The position numbers were made by a program, and so were the translations under genes. A stretch of DNA of 64,000 nt from Salinirubellus litoreus (GTDB lineage: Archaea; Halobacteriota; Halobacteria; Halobacteriales; Haloarculaceae): positions 3,410,001 through 3,474,000 of the forward strand of contig NZ_CP147841.1 in NCBI RefSeq assembly GCF_037335815.1, read 5' to 3'. Shown piece by piece: positions 51,925-61,205 of this stretch. The notes under the pieces were generated by a model. That model was not told the origin of the DNA. It was given only the letters and a program-made list of their open reading frames with translations, and did not search any database. Within the stretch, counting starts at the first letter, position 1. Every line of letters starts with the position of its first letter.

Positions 51925-52058
51925 GCCCCGAGTGGTCGGCCGACCGCGGACATAAGTTTTGTCGCCGGTCCGGCAACCGGGTTGCGGTACCGGTCCCGCG
52001 CCCGCGGGCCGTCGAGGGACTCCCGCACGTTTATCCCCCGGTCGGACGACCGCCCGCC

Positions 52059-53006
52059 ATGACCGACCGACCCACCGTCCTCGTCCCCCACCTCGTCATG
52101 GCACGCGGAACGGAACCGATGGCGGAGGCGATACGCGACCGGCTCGACGACGTGGATCTGCGGGTCGCCACCGACGAGGAGACGGCGCTCGAACACGCCC
52201 CGGACACCGAGGTGGTCGTCACCCACCGGCTGTCGGACGATCTGCTCGACTCGGCGACGGCGCTTCGCTGGGTCCACTCGCTCACGGCCGGTCTCGATCA
52301 CTTCGACCTCGACGACCTGGACGAGCGCGGGTTGATCCTCACGAACAGCTCGGGTATCCACGCCCAGCCGATCGGCGAACACGTCCTCGGTGCGCTGCTG
52401 CACTTCGAACGCAGGTTCGATCGCGCGGTCGCCCAGCAACACCGGCGCGAGTGGGACCGCTTCGGCGCGACCGAGCTCGCCGATCGGACGGTCGCCGTGG
52501 TCGGGGTCGGAGCCATCGGTACTCGGGTCGTGGAGCTCTGCGACGCGATCGGCGCGGAGACCATCGGCGTGAAGCGCGATCCCTCCGGAGCCCCGGACGC
52601 GCTCGCGGACTGCGTGACCCCCGATCGGCTCCACGACGCCCTCGAACGGGCGGACTGTGCGGTGCTCGCCTGCCCGCTGACCGACGAGACCAGCGGGATG
52701 ATCGACGCCGAGGCGCTCGACGCGCTCGGCGATGGCGTGCTCGTCAACATCGCCCGCGGGGAGGTGGTAGACGAGGCGGCGCTGATCGAGGCGCTTGATT
52801 CGGGCGAGCTCGGGGGTGCGGCCCTCGACGTGTTCGCCGAGGAGCCGCTGCCCGAGGACTCGCCGCTGTGGGGGTTCGAGAACGTCCTCCTCACGCCCCA
52901 CGTCGCGGGGACGACGCCCCACTACTGGGAGCGGGCCGCCGACCAGTTCACCGAGAACTACCACCGCTACGTCGCCGGTAAGGACCTGGCGAACCGACAC
53001 CTCTGA
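52059..53006 (+). CDS. D-2-hydroxyacid dehydrogenase
   Basis: A 315-residue NAD-dependent enzyme of the D-isomer-specific 2-hydroxyacid family. The Rossmann motif is VGVGAIGTRVVELCDAIGA. Catalytic residues are recognisable: Arg in NIARGEVVDEAALIEAL, Glu in DVFAEEPLPEDSPLW and His in LLTPHVAGTTPHY. The substrate-binding N-terminal domain has no distinct signature, so lactate, glycerate or glyoxylate-type acids are all possible. ATG 52059 is about 25 nt after CGTTTATCC. The stop codon is fused to the palindromic element that follows. Confidence 0.88.
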   Translation: MTDRPTVLVPHLVMARGTEPMAEAIRDRLDDVDLRVATDEETALEHAPDTEVVVTHRLSDDLLDSATALRWVHSLTAGLDHFDLDDLDERGLILTNSSGIHAQPIGEHVLGALLHFERRFDRAVAQQHRREWDRFGATELADRTVAVVGVGAIGTRVVELCDAIGAETIGVKRDPSGAPDALADCVTPDRLHDALERADCAVLACPLTDETSGMIDAEALDALGDGVLVNIARGEVVDEAALIEALDSGELGGAALDVFAEEPLPEDSPLWGFENVLLTPHVAGTTPHYWERAADQFTENYHRYVAGKDLANRHL

Positions 53007-53086
53007 TACGGTCGGGCGTAACGATTTACCGGCGATCACCCAGCCGGGGTCGGTCATCGCCGGTAAAAGACTACGCACGACCGTAT
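53006..53086. repeat. 81-bp near-palindromic element, copy B
   Basis: Two 35-nt arms (53006-53040, 53052-53086) with an 11-nt loop. The left arm starts with ATACGG at the last base of the dehydrogenase stop codon TGA, as in copy A. Arms match except position 10 and a 4-base block (ACGA on the left, AGAC read on the right), which is the same in copy A. Arm bases differ between copies on both sides. Confidence 0.75.
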
Positions 53087-53180
53087 GAGCACCGACGATC
53101 CCGGTCGCCGCGTCCACCCGCATCGGGTCCGTCCTGGGGCGACCCCGTAGATTGATACCACGGCCCGCGGTTGGTCGCTC

Positions 53181-54170
53181 ATGTCCGACCTGCGGATCGA
53201 CACACACGTTCCCGGGATGACCGACGGCGGGGCCGAGGCGGCCGCCCGAGCGGAGGAACTCGGATTCGACGCCGTCTACACCTCGGAGACGGAGCAGGAC
53301 GCGGTGCTCTCGCTCCCGCTCGTGGCCGAGCACACCGACTCGGTGAGCCTGGGGACGAGGGTTACGCTCGCGTTCACCCGGTCGCCGATGGTGCTCGCCT
53401 ACCAGGGGTGGGCGCTCCAGCGCTACTCGAACGGCCGGTTCGTCCTCGGGCTCGGGACGCAGGTCAAGGGCCACAACGAGCGCCGGTTCAGCGTCGAGTG
53501 GACGTCGCCCGGCCCTCGACTGAGGGAGGTGGTCGAGTCGATCCGGCACGTCTGGAGCGTCTGGCAGGGCGACTCGGCGGAACTCGACTACCAGGGGGAG
53601 CACTACTCGTTCTCGCTGATGACCGAGACGTTCGACCCCGGGCCGATCGACCACCCCCACGTCCCGATATACATCGCGGCGGTCAACGAGTACAACGTCC
53701 GGCTGGCCGGCGAGGTCTGTGATGGCCTCCACATGCACTCGTTCAACACGCCCGCCTACACCGAGGACGTCATCGGCCCGCTGGTCGCCGAAGGTGCGGA
53801 GCGAGCCGACCGACCGCGAGAGGTGGTGTCTCTCTCGGCCAGCCCGTTCGTCGTCACCGGCGAGACGGAGGAGGAACGCGACCGGAAGCGCGAGGAGGTC
53901 CGCCGGCGGATCGCCTTCTACGGCTCGACGCGGACCTACCACGACGTCCTGGAGCACCACGACTGGAAGTCCGTCGGCGAGGAACTCCACGAGCTCTCGA
54001 AGGAGCAGGCCTGGGATCAGATGACCGACCTGGTGAGCGACGAGATGGTGGCGACGTTCGCCCTCGAGGCCGATCCCGCCGAGCTACGCGCCGAAGCGCT
54101 CGACGTCTACGGGGACGTCGCCGACCGGATCGCGCTCCCGCTCGAACACGGCGAGGCGTTCATGGAGTAG
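53181..54170 (+). CDS. LLM-class F420-dependent oxidoreductase
   Basis: A 329-residue luciferase-like TIM-barrel protein (TIGR03617-like by eye). AEELGFDAVYTSETEQDAVL and LGTRVTLAFTRSPMVLAYQ, then GRFVLGLGTQVKGHNERRF are the core flavin/F420-binding strands. Haloarchaea use F420 rather than FMN with this class. The substrate is unknown. It stands between the palindromic element and a convergent MBL gene (7 bp apart). Confidence 0.85.
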   Translation: MSDLRIDTHVPGMTDGGAEAAARAEELGFDAVYTSETEQDAVLSLPLVAEHTDSVSLGTRVTLAFTRSPMVLAYQGWALQRYSNGRFVLGLGTQVKGHNERRFSVEWTSPGPRLREVVESIRHVWSVWQGDSAELDYQGEHYSFSLMTETFDPGPIDHPHVPIYIAAVNEYNVRLAGEVCDGLHMHSFNTPAYTEDVIGPLVAEGAERADRPREVVSLSASPFVVTGETEEERDRKREEVRRRIAFYGSTRTYHDVLEHHDWKSVGEELHELSKEQAWDQMTDLVSDEMVATFALEADPAELRAEALDVYGDVADRIALPLEHGEAFME

Positions 54171-54177
54171 GTACGTC

Positions 54178-55197
54178 TCAGATCGTCCGGTACCGTCGGA
54201 CGCCGCCGTCCCACTCGAAGGTGACGTCCCCGAGACGGTCGAGCGTCCCGAGCGCGCCGAGCGTGTCCAGGAGCGGCGCGGGGTGGTCGAGACGGTCGAC
54301 GCGGGCGCGAGTCACGTCCAGCGGCGAGGCCGGGCCCACGTCGGCGACCGCCCCGCGTACGTCCGCGAGGAGGTCGTCGAGCGCCTCGCGGGAGTTCGCG
54401 AGCACCTTCCTGTAGACCGTGAACGGGTGGCCGTGGCCGGGATACACCCAGTCCGCCTCGCGTGCGTCGAGCCGGTCGTAGGCGGCGTAGAAGTCGTCGA
54501 TGGCGTCGTAGGCCCCGCGGTCGAGGCCGACGTTGAGCGCCGCGGACCGGAACGGCTCGACCAGGACATCGCCGGAGAACAGCGCCGTCCCTTCCGGGAG
54601 CGCGAGTTCGAAGCAGGCGTGGCCCTCCTGGTGACCGGGGGTGTGGACGGGCTCGAACGTCAGCCCGCCGGCCTCGAACGACTCGCCGTAGGTGAAGGCG
54701 TGGTCGATCTCATCGGGGGGCATGAGTCGGCGGTTGCGCTCCAGGGAGGAGAGCGCCCGCTCGACGTGCTCGTCCAGTTCCTCCGGAGGTAGCCCGGCCC
54801 CCTCGCCCGTCTCGCGGACGCCCGCGGCCAGGTCCTCGGGGTCGCGGGAGAGCCGCTCGCGTGTCATCCGTGCGGTGTGGACGGCCGCCCCCGCCTCGCG
54901 GAGCGTCGGCACCTGGCCGATGTGATCGGAGTGGGGGTGTGTGAGGAGGACGTGAGCGACCTCCTCGGGGGTTCGGTCGTGGGCGGCGAGCCCATCGCGG
55001 AGCTCCTCATCGCCCGTCGCGCCGGGGACGCCCGCGTCCACCAGGAGGGGCTCGTCGGCCTCGACGAGGAACGCGGCGGCGTGCCAGGGCGGCCAGTCGA
55101 CGCCGAACTCCAGCCGGTGGACCTCGACCGAACTCGGGGAACCGCTTCCCTCCCCCTCTCGCTCCGACTCCGCCCCTCGATCCATGCCCCCATCCAT
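54178..55197 (-). CDS. MBL-fold metallo-hydrolase
   Basis: A 339-residue metallo-beta-lactamase-fold protein. The zinc motif THPHSDHIGQ (H-x-H-x-D-H), HTPGHQEGHACF, FSGDVLVE and a final GHGHPF are complete for a binuclear centre. The C-terminal helical extension (about 270-339) is seen in hydrolases that act on thioesters, e.g. lactonase-like or beta-lactamase-like 2. In this neighbourhood an acyl-CoA thioester or lactone is a plausible substrate. ATG 55197; a second ATG 12 nt later is possible. Confidence 0.87.
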   Translation of the reverse strand: MDGGMDRGAESEREGEGSGSPSSVEVHRLEFGVDWPPWHAAAFLVEADEPLLVDAGVPGATGDEELRDGLAAHDRTPEEVAHVLLTHPHSDHIGQVPTLREAGAAVHTARMTRERLSRDPEDLAAGVRETGEGAGLPPEELDEHVERALSSLERNRRLMPPDEIDHAFTYGESFEAGGLTFEPVHTPGHQEGHACFELALPEGTALFSGDVLVEPFRSAALNVGLDRGAYDAIDDFYAAYDRLDAREADWVYPGHGHPFTVYRKVLANSREALDDLLADVRGAVADVGPASPLDVTRARVDRLDHPAPLLDTLGALGTLDRLGDVTFEWDGGVRRYRTI

Positions 55198-55273
55198 CCG
55201 GTCGTCTCACTTAAACGATGCCATCGGGGGTCGTGTGGACAAGGCTCAAGGGAGCCGCGACTGGCGTAGGGCC

Positions 55274-56857
55274 ATGGAGCCCGTCCGAGCTGAGGAGCTG
55301 CTGAGTCCCCCCAACGACGGGAGCGTCGCCAACCTCGTCGCCCGGGCCGTCCGGGAGTTCCCCGATCGACTCGCGGTCGAGCACGACGGCCGGGGCCGGA
55401 CGTACGCGGAACTCGACGAGCGGGTCCGGGCCATCTCCGACGGCCTCGCCGACGTCGCCGAGCCGGGTGATCGGGTCGGTCTTTACCTTCCAAACGGAGT
55501 GGCGTTCGCCGAGGCGCTCCTCGCCTGCGTCCACGCGGGCGTCGTCGCCACACCGCTGAACCCGCAGTACCGCCGGCGGGAGATCGCCTACCAGCTCGAC
55601 CACTCGGACGCGGTCGCGCTCGTCACGGACGGTCCCGGCGAGGAGCACGTCGTCCCCGTCGCGCGCGAGCAGGGAGTCGAGGTGATCAGCGCCGATCCCG
55701 AGAGCGAACACGTGACCCTCGAGGAACTGGCGGCGGGCGGGGGCGACCGCCTCGTCGAACGCGGCGACGAGGACGTGCTCCTCCAGCCGTACACCTCGGG
55801 GACCACGGGGAACCCGAAGGGTGTCCTCCTCACTCACCGGAACTTCCGGGTGCAGATCGTCAACTCGGTCGTCGCGTACACCGGCGGGCCGATCGAGGGC
55901 GACTCGCTGATCGTCCTGCCGATGTACCACATCACCGGACTGCTCGGGCTGATCGCGGGGCTCTCTGCCGGCCGCACGGTCAGAATGCTCCGACCGGACG
56001 AGTGGGACCCCGGACTCGTCCTCCGGAAACTGGACGAGCACGACGTCCCATCCTTCACGGGCGTCGCGGCGATGTTCACCGACCTCCTCGAAGCGTACGA
56101 GGCTAACCCTCGCGAGTACGACCTCGACTCGCTGTGGCGGGCGGGCCAGGGGGGTGACAAGCTCTCGCGGACGGTTCACGAGCGGTTCGAGGAGATCCTC
56201 GACGTTCCGGTCTACGAGGGGTACGGGCTGACCGAGACGACCGCCACCACACATACGGTACGGGCCTCGACGCTCGGCGACAAGCTCGGGAGCGTCGGTC
56301 AGCCCATCGGTCACACCGACTCGAAGGTCGTCGATCGGGACGGCGAGCAGGTCGCCCCGGGCGAGGAGGGCGAGATCCTCGTCAGGGGCCCGCAGGTGAT
56401 GGAGGGATACTACGACGACCCGGAAGCCACCGACGAGGCGTTCACCGACGACGGCTACTTCCGGACCGGCGACCGGGGCTCGCTCGACGCGGACAACTAC
56501 TACTACGTCCACGGTCGGGAGAAGGAGATGATACTGACGGCGGGGTACAACGTCTACCCCGCGGAGGTCGAGGAGGTGCTCTACGACCATCCCTCCGTGG
56601 GCGAGGCGACCGTCTTCGCGCTCCCCCACGAGCGCCGCGGGGAGACGGTCGCGGCGGCGGTCACGCCCGCGGCCGGCGCGGACGAGCCCGACCCCGAGAC
56701 ACTGAAGGAGTACGTCCTCGCCGAACTCGCCCCCTACAAGCACCCGCGGACGGTGCTGGTACTCCCCGAACTCCCGCGAACGGGCTCGGGGAAGGTCCAG
56801 AAGCGCCGCCTGCGCGAGCTGGCCGAGGGCAAGGAGAGCGACGGAGCGGAGAACTGA
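55274..56857 (+). CDS. AMP-forming acyl-CoA ligase, second copy
   Basis: A 527-residue ANL-superfamily ligase. It has QPYTSGTTGNPKGVLLTHRN, YEGYGLTETTATTHT, GYFRTGDRGSLD and the C-terminal lysine in GSGKVQKRRLRE. The same architecture as the ligase at 50071, with roughly half the residues similar by eye, so it is a paralogue, with different substrate preference likely. ATG 55274. It ends convergently with an acyl-CoA dehydrogenase, separated by an inverted repeat. Confidence 0.92.
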   Translation: MEPVRAEELLSPPNDGSVANLVARAVREFPDRLAVEHDGRGRTYAELDERVRAISDGLADVAEPGDRVGLYLPNGVAFAEALLACVHAGVVATPLNPQYRRREIAYQLDHSDAVALVTDGPGEEHVVPVAREQGVEVISADPESEHVTLEELAAGGGDRLVERGDEDVLLQPYTSGTTGNPKGVLLTHRNFRVQIVNSVVAYTGGPIEGDSLIVLPMYHITGLLGLIAGLSAGRTVRMLRPDEWDPGLVLRKLDEHDVPSFTGVAAMFTDLLEAYEANPREYDLDSLWRAGQGGDKLSRTVHERFEEILDVPVYEGYGLTETTATTHTVRASTLGDKLGSVGQPIGHTDSKVVDRDGEQVAPGEEGEILVRGPQVMEGYYDDPEATDEAFTDDGYFRTGDRGSLDADNYYYVHGREKEMILTAGYNVYPAEVEEVLYDHPSVGEATVFALPHERRGETVAAAVTPAAGADEPDPETLKEYVLAELAPYKHPRTVLVLPELPRTGSGKVQKRRLRELAEGKESDGAEN

Positions 56858-56884
56858 GCGAGCGGGCGACGGACCGGGGACTCG

Positions 56885-56983
56885 TAGGGATCATCGTAGT
56901 CGTTCGTAGATCTCCCGCCGAGGATCAGGCCCCGTAACCCACGTCGAACGGTCGAATCCGCCGACTGGCTACGACGATCCCTA
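56885..56983. terminator. 17-bp inverted repeat between convergent genes
   Basis: TAGGGATCATCGTAGTC (56885-56901) and GGCTACGACGATCCCTA (56967-56983) pair over 17 positions with two mismatches, around a 65-nt spacer. The right arm touches the stop codon of the minus-strand acyl-CoA dehydrogenase. A bidirectional terminator or a small inverted-repeat element are both possible. Confidence 0.45.
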
Positions 56984-58174
56984 TCAGATGAGTTCGCGGG
57001 CGATGGTGCGGCGCTGTATCTCGTCGGTCCCCTCGAAGATGCGGAGCACGCGGGCCGAGCGGTACTCCCGCTCGATGGGCGTGTCCTTCATGAATCCCGC
57101 GCCGCCGTAGACCTGCATGGCGACGTCGGCGGCCTCGTTGGCGAGTTCCGCTCCTCGAAGTTTGGCCATCGACTCCTCCTTGCGGGCGCGCTCGTCGTTC
57201 TGGATCTTCCAGGCGGCGTATCGGTAGAGCCAGCGGACCTGCTCGATCTCGGTGGCGAGGTCGGCGATCTGGAAGGAGACGCCCTGGCGGTGGCCGATGG
57301 GCTTGCCGAACGTCTCGCGGTCGCGGGCGTAGTCGACGGCCATGTCCAGCAGGTGCTGTGCGGTGCCGACCGCACTGGCGGCGATCTTGATCCGGCCGCC
57401 GCCGATCCAGCTCATCGCCGTCCCGAAGCCGTCGTCGACCTCTCCCAGGACCTTGTCCTCGCCCACCCGGACGTCGTCGAATCTCAGTTGCGCCTGCCCG
57501 CCGGGGGTGAGCCCCATCGTCCGGTGGACCTTCTCGACCTCGTACTGGTCCGAATCGACGAGGAAGCAGGTGATCCCCCCGTAGTCGCCCTTCTCGCCGG
57601 AGGTCCGCGCGAAGGTCATCGCGAAGTCGGCGTAGGGACCGTTGGTGATCCAGTACTTCTCGCCATTTATCACCCACTCGTCGCCGTCCTTCTCGGCGGT
57701 GGCGTCCATGTAGTGGGGGTCGCTTCCGTGATCGGGTTCCGTGAGCGCGAAGCAGGTCGTGATCTCCCCGTCCATCAGCGGGTCGAGGTACTCCTCGCGC
57801 TGTTCGTCGGTGCAGGCGAGGAGGATCGGCGTCGGCCCACCCGCCCCGCCCATGATGGCGCTGTGGAACCCCGGGGGCCGGTTCGAGAGGTGCTCGGTGA
57901 CGATCGCCGAGGTGAGCAGTTCGACGCCGCCGCCGCCGACCTCCTCGGGCATGTCCATCCCGTAGAAACCGGCCTCGACGGATCGCTGTCGAACGGTCTC
58001 GACCACGTCCCGGTACTCGGGGACCTGGTAGTGGTCGTCGTCGACGATGTGGCGCTGGTAGTCCTCGCCGAGGAACTCGGGGTGCTCGCTCTCCAGGGGT
58101 TCGACCTCCTGCTCGATGAAGTCGTCGAGCGCCCGCTTTATCTGCGTCGCTTCCGACGGCTCGCTGAAGTCCAT
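56984..58174 (-). CDS. acyl-CoA dehydrogenase
   Basis: A 396-residue FAD enzyme for the first step of beta-oxidation. ITTCFALTEPDHGSDP and ITNGPYADFAMTFARTSGE are flavin/acyl-binding motifs, RETFGKPIGHRQGVSFQIAD is the classic C-terminal signature, and the last part has a QVYGGAGFMKDTPIEREYRSARVLRIFEGT that includes the base-region Glu candidate. ATG 58174 follows a TATA-like CCTTATG by about 25 nt. Chain length is unknown. It probably works with the ligases and the MaoC or crotonase hydratases. Confidence 0.92.
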   Translation of the reverse strand: MDFSEPSEATQIKRALDDFIEQEVEPLESEHPEFLGEDYQRHIVDDDHYQVPEYRDVVETVRQRSVEAGFYGMDMPEEVGGGGVELLTSAIVTEHLSNRPPGFHSAIMGGAGGPTPILLACTDEQREEYLDPLMDGEITTCFALTEPDHGSDPHYMDATAEKDGDEWVINGEKYWITNGPYADFAMTFARTSGEKGDYGGITCFLVDSDQYEVEKVHRTMGLTPGGQAQLRFDDVRVGEDKVLGEVDDGFGTAMSWIGGGRIKIAASAVGTAQHLLDMAVDYARDRETFGKPIGHRQGVSFQIADLATEIEQVRWLYRYAAWKIQNDERARKEESMAKLRGAELANEAADVAMQVYGGAGFMKDTPIEREYRSARVLRIFEGTDEIQRRTIARELI

Positions 58175-58198
58175 GTCACGTACTGGCAAAGTCCGCAC

Positions 58199-58561
58199 AT
58201 AAGGGTTGGGGTGACGGGCCTCGTATCCGGCTCGTCGGGACGGCCGACCCTCCGCCAGTCGTCGGGAACGCCGCCACGGGGGTTACTCTCACGTCCAGCG
58301 ATCCCCACCCCACAACTACGGAGCGATCCCGTGCGCTCCTGGAGGCTCCTCCCCTCGATGTCGCCCGGCTGTACCGGGGGGCGAGTGGGACCGCCGGGAG
58401 TCGATGGACGGGAAGCGAACGACAGCCGAGGCCGGACGGTGGAGAGCCCGGAACCCATCCACCGTACGTGGTCCGCACCGACACCTACTTTGGCGTGGGG
58501 GCGGAGTTGCGGGTGTCATGCGAGGAGTTCGCACAGATGTGGACCCGGACGGAGGTGGACG
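58199..58561. other. intergenic, 363 bp
   Basis: Contains the promoter of the minus-strand acyl-CoA dehydrogenase (CCTTATG at about 58197-58205 read on that strand) and, near 58480, CCTACTTTGG, a candidate promoter for the plus-strand operon. No coding region supported. Confidence 0.4.
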
Positions 58562-59542
58562 ATGGTCGCCGTAACCGGCCACGGGGGCTACGTCCCGCTC
58601 TACCGGGTGGACCGGACCGACGTCGCCGACCTGCACGACGGGCGGGCGAGCGGCGAGAGCGCCGTCCCGGCGCGCGACGAGAACCACGTCACGATGGCCG
58701 CCGAAGCCGCCGAGACGGCGCTCGCCCGCGCGAGCATCGACGGCGAGGACCTCGGCGCGGTGTTCGCCGCGAGCGTCACCGATCCGTTCGCCGAGCACGG
58801 CATCGCCGCGCACGTCGCCTACCGCCTCGGCGCGGAGGGTGACCTTCGAACCGGTGACTTCGGCGGGACGCTCCGGGCGAGCACGGACGCCCTCTTCGCG
58901 GCACACCGATTCGTCGAGGCGACGGACGGGACCGCCCTGCTCGTCGCAGTGGATGTAATGCCGGCCAGCGCCGACGACGGCGGGACGCCCGACGCCGGAG
59001 CGGGGGCGGCCGCGCTCGTGCTCGGGCCCGATGCCGACGACGCGGTGGCGACCGTCGAGGGGCTCGGCCAGGAGACGACGGGGTTCGTCGAGCGACACCG
59101 CGAGCACGGCGCGGTCGCCGTGTCCGGCGACGAACGGTTCGAACGTCGGCACGGCGTCGCCCCGGCCGCCGAGGCGGCCGTCGAGCGCGCCGGCGGCGAC
59201 CCCGACCGGGCGGTCGCGGGCGCACCGGACGGCCGGATGGCGAGCGCGGCGCTGGGCACCGTCGACGCCGAGAACGTCTCGACGTTCGGCGACGTCGGTC
59301 ACGCCGGGACCGCGAGTCCATTGCTGGATCTCGTCCACGCACTCGAAGGCGGGAGCCCGGACGAGTCACTCCTGCTGGTCGTCTACGGCTCGGGCGGGGC
59401 CGACGCCGTCTCGCTCGCGACCGGCCCCGGGACCGACCGGAGCGAGGGGGCGACCGTCGAGGAACTGCTCGACGCGAAGGAGTACGTCTCCTACGCGAAG
59501 CACCTGGAGTACCGCGAGCGGGTGGAGTACGAGGGAACATAG
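58562..59542 (+). CDS. thiolase-fold (HMG-CoA-synthase-like) subunit lacking the active Cys
   Basis: A 326-residue protein with the ketosynthase/HMG-CoA synthase fold: YVPLYRVDRTDVADLHDG at the start, FAASVTDPFAEHGIAAHVAY, then GDFGGTLRASTDALFAAHR where the active Cys motif (x-A-C-x-A-G-T) should be. The Cys is replaced (Leu in GGTLRAST), while the GHAG of TFGDVGHAGTASPLLDLV remains. So it is unlikely to catalyse condensation alone. Its stop is immediately followed by the DUF35 gene and then a thiolase, the gene order known for acyltransferase complexes in archaea, so it could be a structural subunit there. Confidence 0.7.
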   Translation: MVAVTGHGGYVPLYRVDRTDVADLHDGRASGESAVPARDENHVTMAAEAAETALARASIDGEDLGAVFAASVTDPFAEHGIAAHVAYRLGAEGDLRTGDFGGTLRASTDALFAAHRFVEATDGTALLVAVDVMPASADDGGTPDAGAGAAALVLGPDADDAVATVEGLGQETTGFVERHREHGAVAVSGDERFERRHGVAPAAEAAVERAGGDPDRAVAGAPDGRMASAALGTVDAENVSTFGDVGHAGTASPLLDLVHALEGGSPDESLLLVVYGSGGADAVSLATGPGTDRSEGATVEELLDAKEYVSYAKHLEYRERVEYEGT

Positions 59543-60052
59543 ATGAGTGGACCACGATACCAGCGGAGCAAGCGACAGGACCAGCGGCTCGTCGGGTTCG
59601 AGTGCCAGGACTGCGGGTGGGTCTCCTTCCCCGAGGAGAAGCGCACCTGCAAGCAGTGTGGCGCGGCACCCGCCGAGTTCGCGGACGTACAGCTCGCCGA
59701 ACGGGGGACCGTAGAGACGTTCGTCGTCCAGCAGTACCTGCCGGACGACATCGAGACCCCCCAGCCGGTGGCCATCGTCGACGTCCCGCAGGCCGACGGC
59801 GAGGGCGAGCCGGCGAGGGTGTACGGACTCCTCACCGAGACGGATCTCGAGGAGTTAGAGGTCGGGACCGAGGTCGTCGCCCGGTTCCGGGAGATGTTCT
59901 CGGACGGCGAGCGCCCGGTCAACTCGTTCAAGTTCAGCGTGCCGCGGCGCTCGAAGGGCGCGGCGTCGGACGGCGGAACCGACGCGGACGCGGAGGCGAG
60001 CGACGACCCGGACGCAGGTGTCGAATCGGACGGAGGTGAGGCCGATGCGTGA
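59543..60052 (+). CDS. DUF35 OB-fold zinc protein (acyl-CoA binding partner)
   Basis: A 169-residue protein with the DUF35 layout: a zinc ribbon (ECQDCGWVSFPEEKRTCKQCG, two Cys pairs, about 25-45) followed by an OB-fold (about 48-125). In archaea such proteins bridge thiolase and HMG-CoA synthase and bind the CoA group. The last 45 residues are an acidic disordered tail. ATG 59543 directly follows the upstream stop. The thiolase start overlaps its end by eight bases, so the three genes are one operon. Confidence 0.85.
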   Translation: MSGPRYQRSKRQDQRLVGFECQDCGWVSFPEEKRTCKQCGAAPAEFADVQLAERGTVETFVVQQYLPDDIETPQPVAIVDVPQADGEGEPARVYGLLTETDLEELEVGTEVVARFREMFSDGERPVNSFKFSVPRRSKGAASDGGTDADAEASDDPDAGVESDGGEADA

Positions 60053-61205
60053 CGCCTACGTCGTCGGACGGGGGATCATCCCGTTCGGCGAACTCTACGA
60101 CCAGTCGTTCGACCAGATGCTCGAGGCGGCGTACCTCGACCTGCTGGAGGACGTCGACGAGGGTATCGACCCGACGAAGGACATCGACGCGGCGTGGTAC
60201 GGCACCATCGACATCGCGGACGAGGGCTCCTCGGGGGCCTCCCTGGCACACGCGACGGGGCTGTTCGAGAAGCCCATCACGCGCGTCGAGAACGCGTGTG
60301 CGACCGGGAGCGACGCGTTCCGCAACGCCTCGCTCGCCGTTCGAGCGGGCGAGGCCGACGTCGCGCTCGTCGTCGGCGCGGAGAAGATGCTCGACGACAC
60401 CGGGGGACTCATCCAGTCCGCCGCCCTCGAACAGCTCTGGCGCGGCCGCGGCGTGACGATGCCCGCGTTCTTCGGGATGCGCGCGACCCGACACATGGAG
60501 ACCTACGACACCGAGCGCCGGCAGATCGCCGAGGTCTCCGTGAAGAACCACGAGAACGGGACGAAGTACCCCTACGCCCACCAGCAGTTCGAGTGCTCGG
60601 TCGAGGACGTCGAGAACTCCCCGACGGTGAGCTATCCGCTGAACCTCTACGACTGCTGTCCGGTCACGGACGGCGCGTGTGCGGTGCTGATCGCGAGCGA
60701 GGACCGCGCCTACGACTTCACTGACGACCCGGTCCGGCACGTCGGCTGGGGGCTCTCCGCGGACTCCTACCAGCGCGGCTCGGACCTCGCGCTGACGAAC
60801 TTCCCGGCCACCCGGCAGGCGTCCAGCCAGGCCTACGAGCGGGCCGGCATCGGTCCCGCCGACGTCGACGTCGCGGAGGTCCACGACTGCTTCTCCATCA
60901 CGGAGCTCATCACCTACGAGGACCTCGGGTTCTGTGGCGACGGCGAGGGCGGGCAGTTCATCGACGAGGGCCACCCACACCTCGACGGCGACCAGCCCGT
61001 AAATCCGTCCGGCGGCCTCCTCTCGAAGGGCCACCCGATCGGCGCGACGGGCGTCGCGCAGGTCGCCGAGATCTACGAGCAGCTACGCGGCGAGGCCGGC
61101 GACGTCCAGGTCGACGACCCGGAGATCGGCCTCCAGCACAACATCGGCATCGGGCGCAACGCGACCGGCGCGGTCAGTTGCGTGAACCTCTTCGAACGGG
61201 TGTAG
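60045..61205 (+). CDS. thiolase (acetyl-CoA acetyltransferase-like)
   Basis: A 386-residue thiolase that should cleave or form 3-ketoacyl-CoA. The nucleophilic Cys is in VENACATGSDAFRNAS, the second active-site Cys/His region is VAEVHDCFSITELITYE and the base region is SGGLLSKGHPIGATGVAQV. All three catalytic motifs are present, in contrast to the partner at 58562. ATG 60045. Last gene of the operon. The function fits beta-oxidation or acetoacetyl-CoA formation, and DUF35 suggests a complex. Confidence 0.9.
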   Translation: MRDAYVVGRGIIPFGELYDQSFDQMLEAAYLDLLEDVDEGIDPTKDIDAAWYGTIDIADEGSSGASLAHATGLFEKPITRVENACATGSDAFRNASLAVRAGEADVALVVGAEKMLDDTGGLIQSAALEQLWRGRGVTMPAFFGMRATRHMETYDTERRQIAEVSVKNHENGTKYPYAHQQFECSVEDVENSPTVSYPLNLYDCCPVTDGACAVLIASEDRAYDFTDDPVRHVGWGLSADSYQRGSDLALTNFPATRQASSQAYERAGIGPADVDVAEVHDCFSITELITYEDLGFCGDGEGGQFIDEGHPHLDGDQPVNPSGGLLSKGHPIGATGVAQVAEIYEQLRGEAGDVQVDDPEIGLQHNIGIGRNATGAVSCVNLFERV

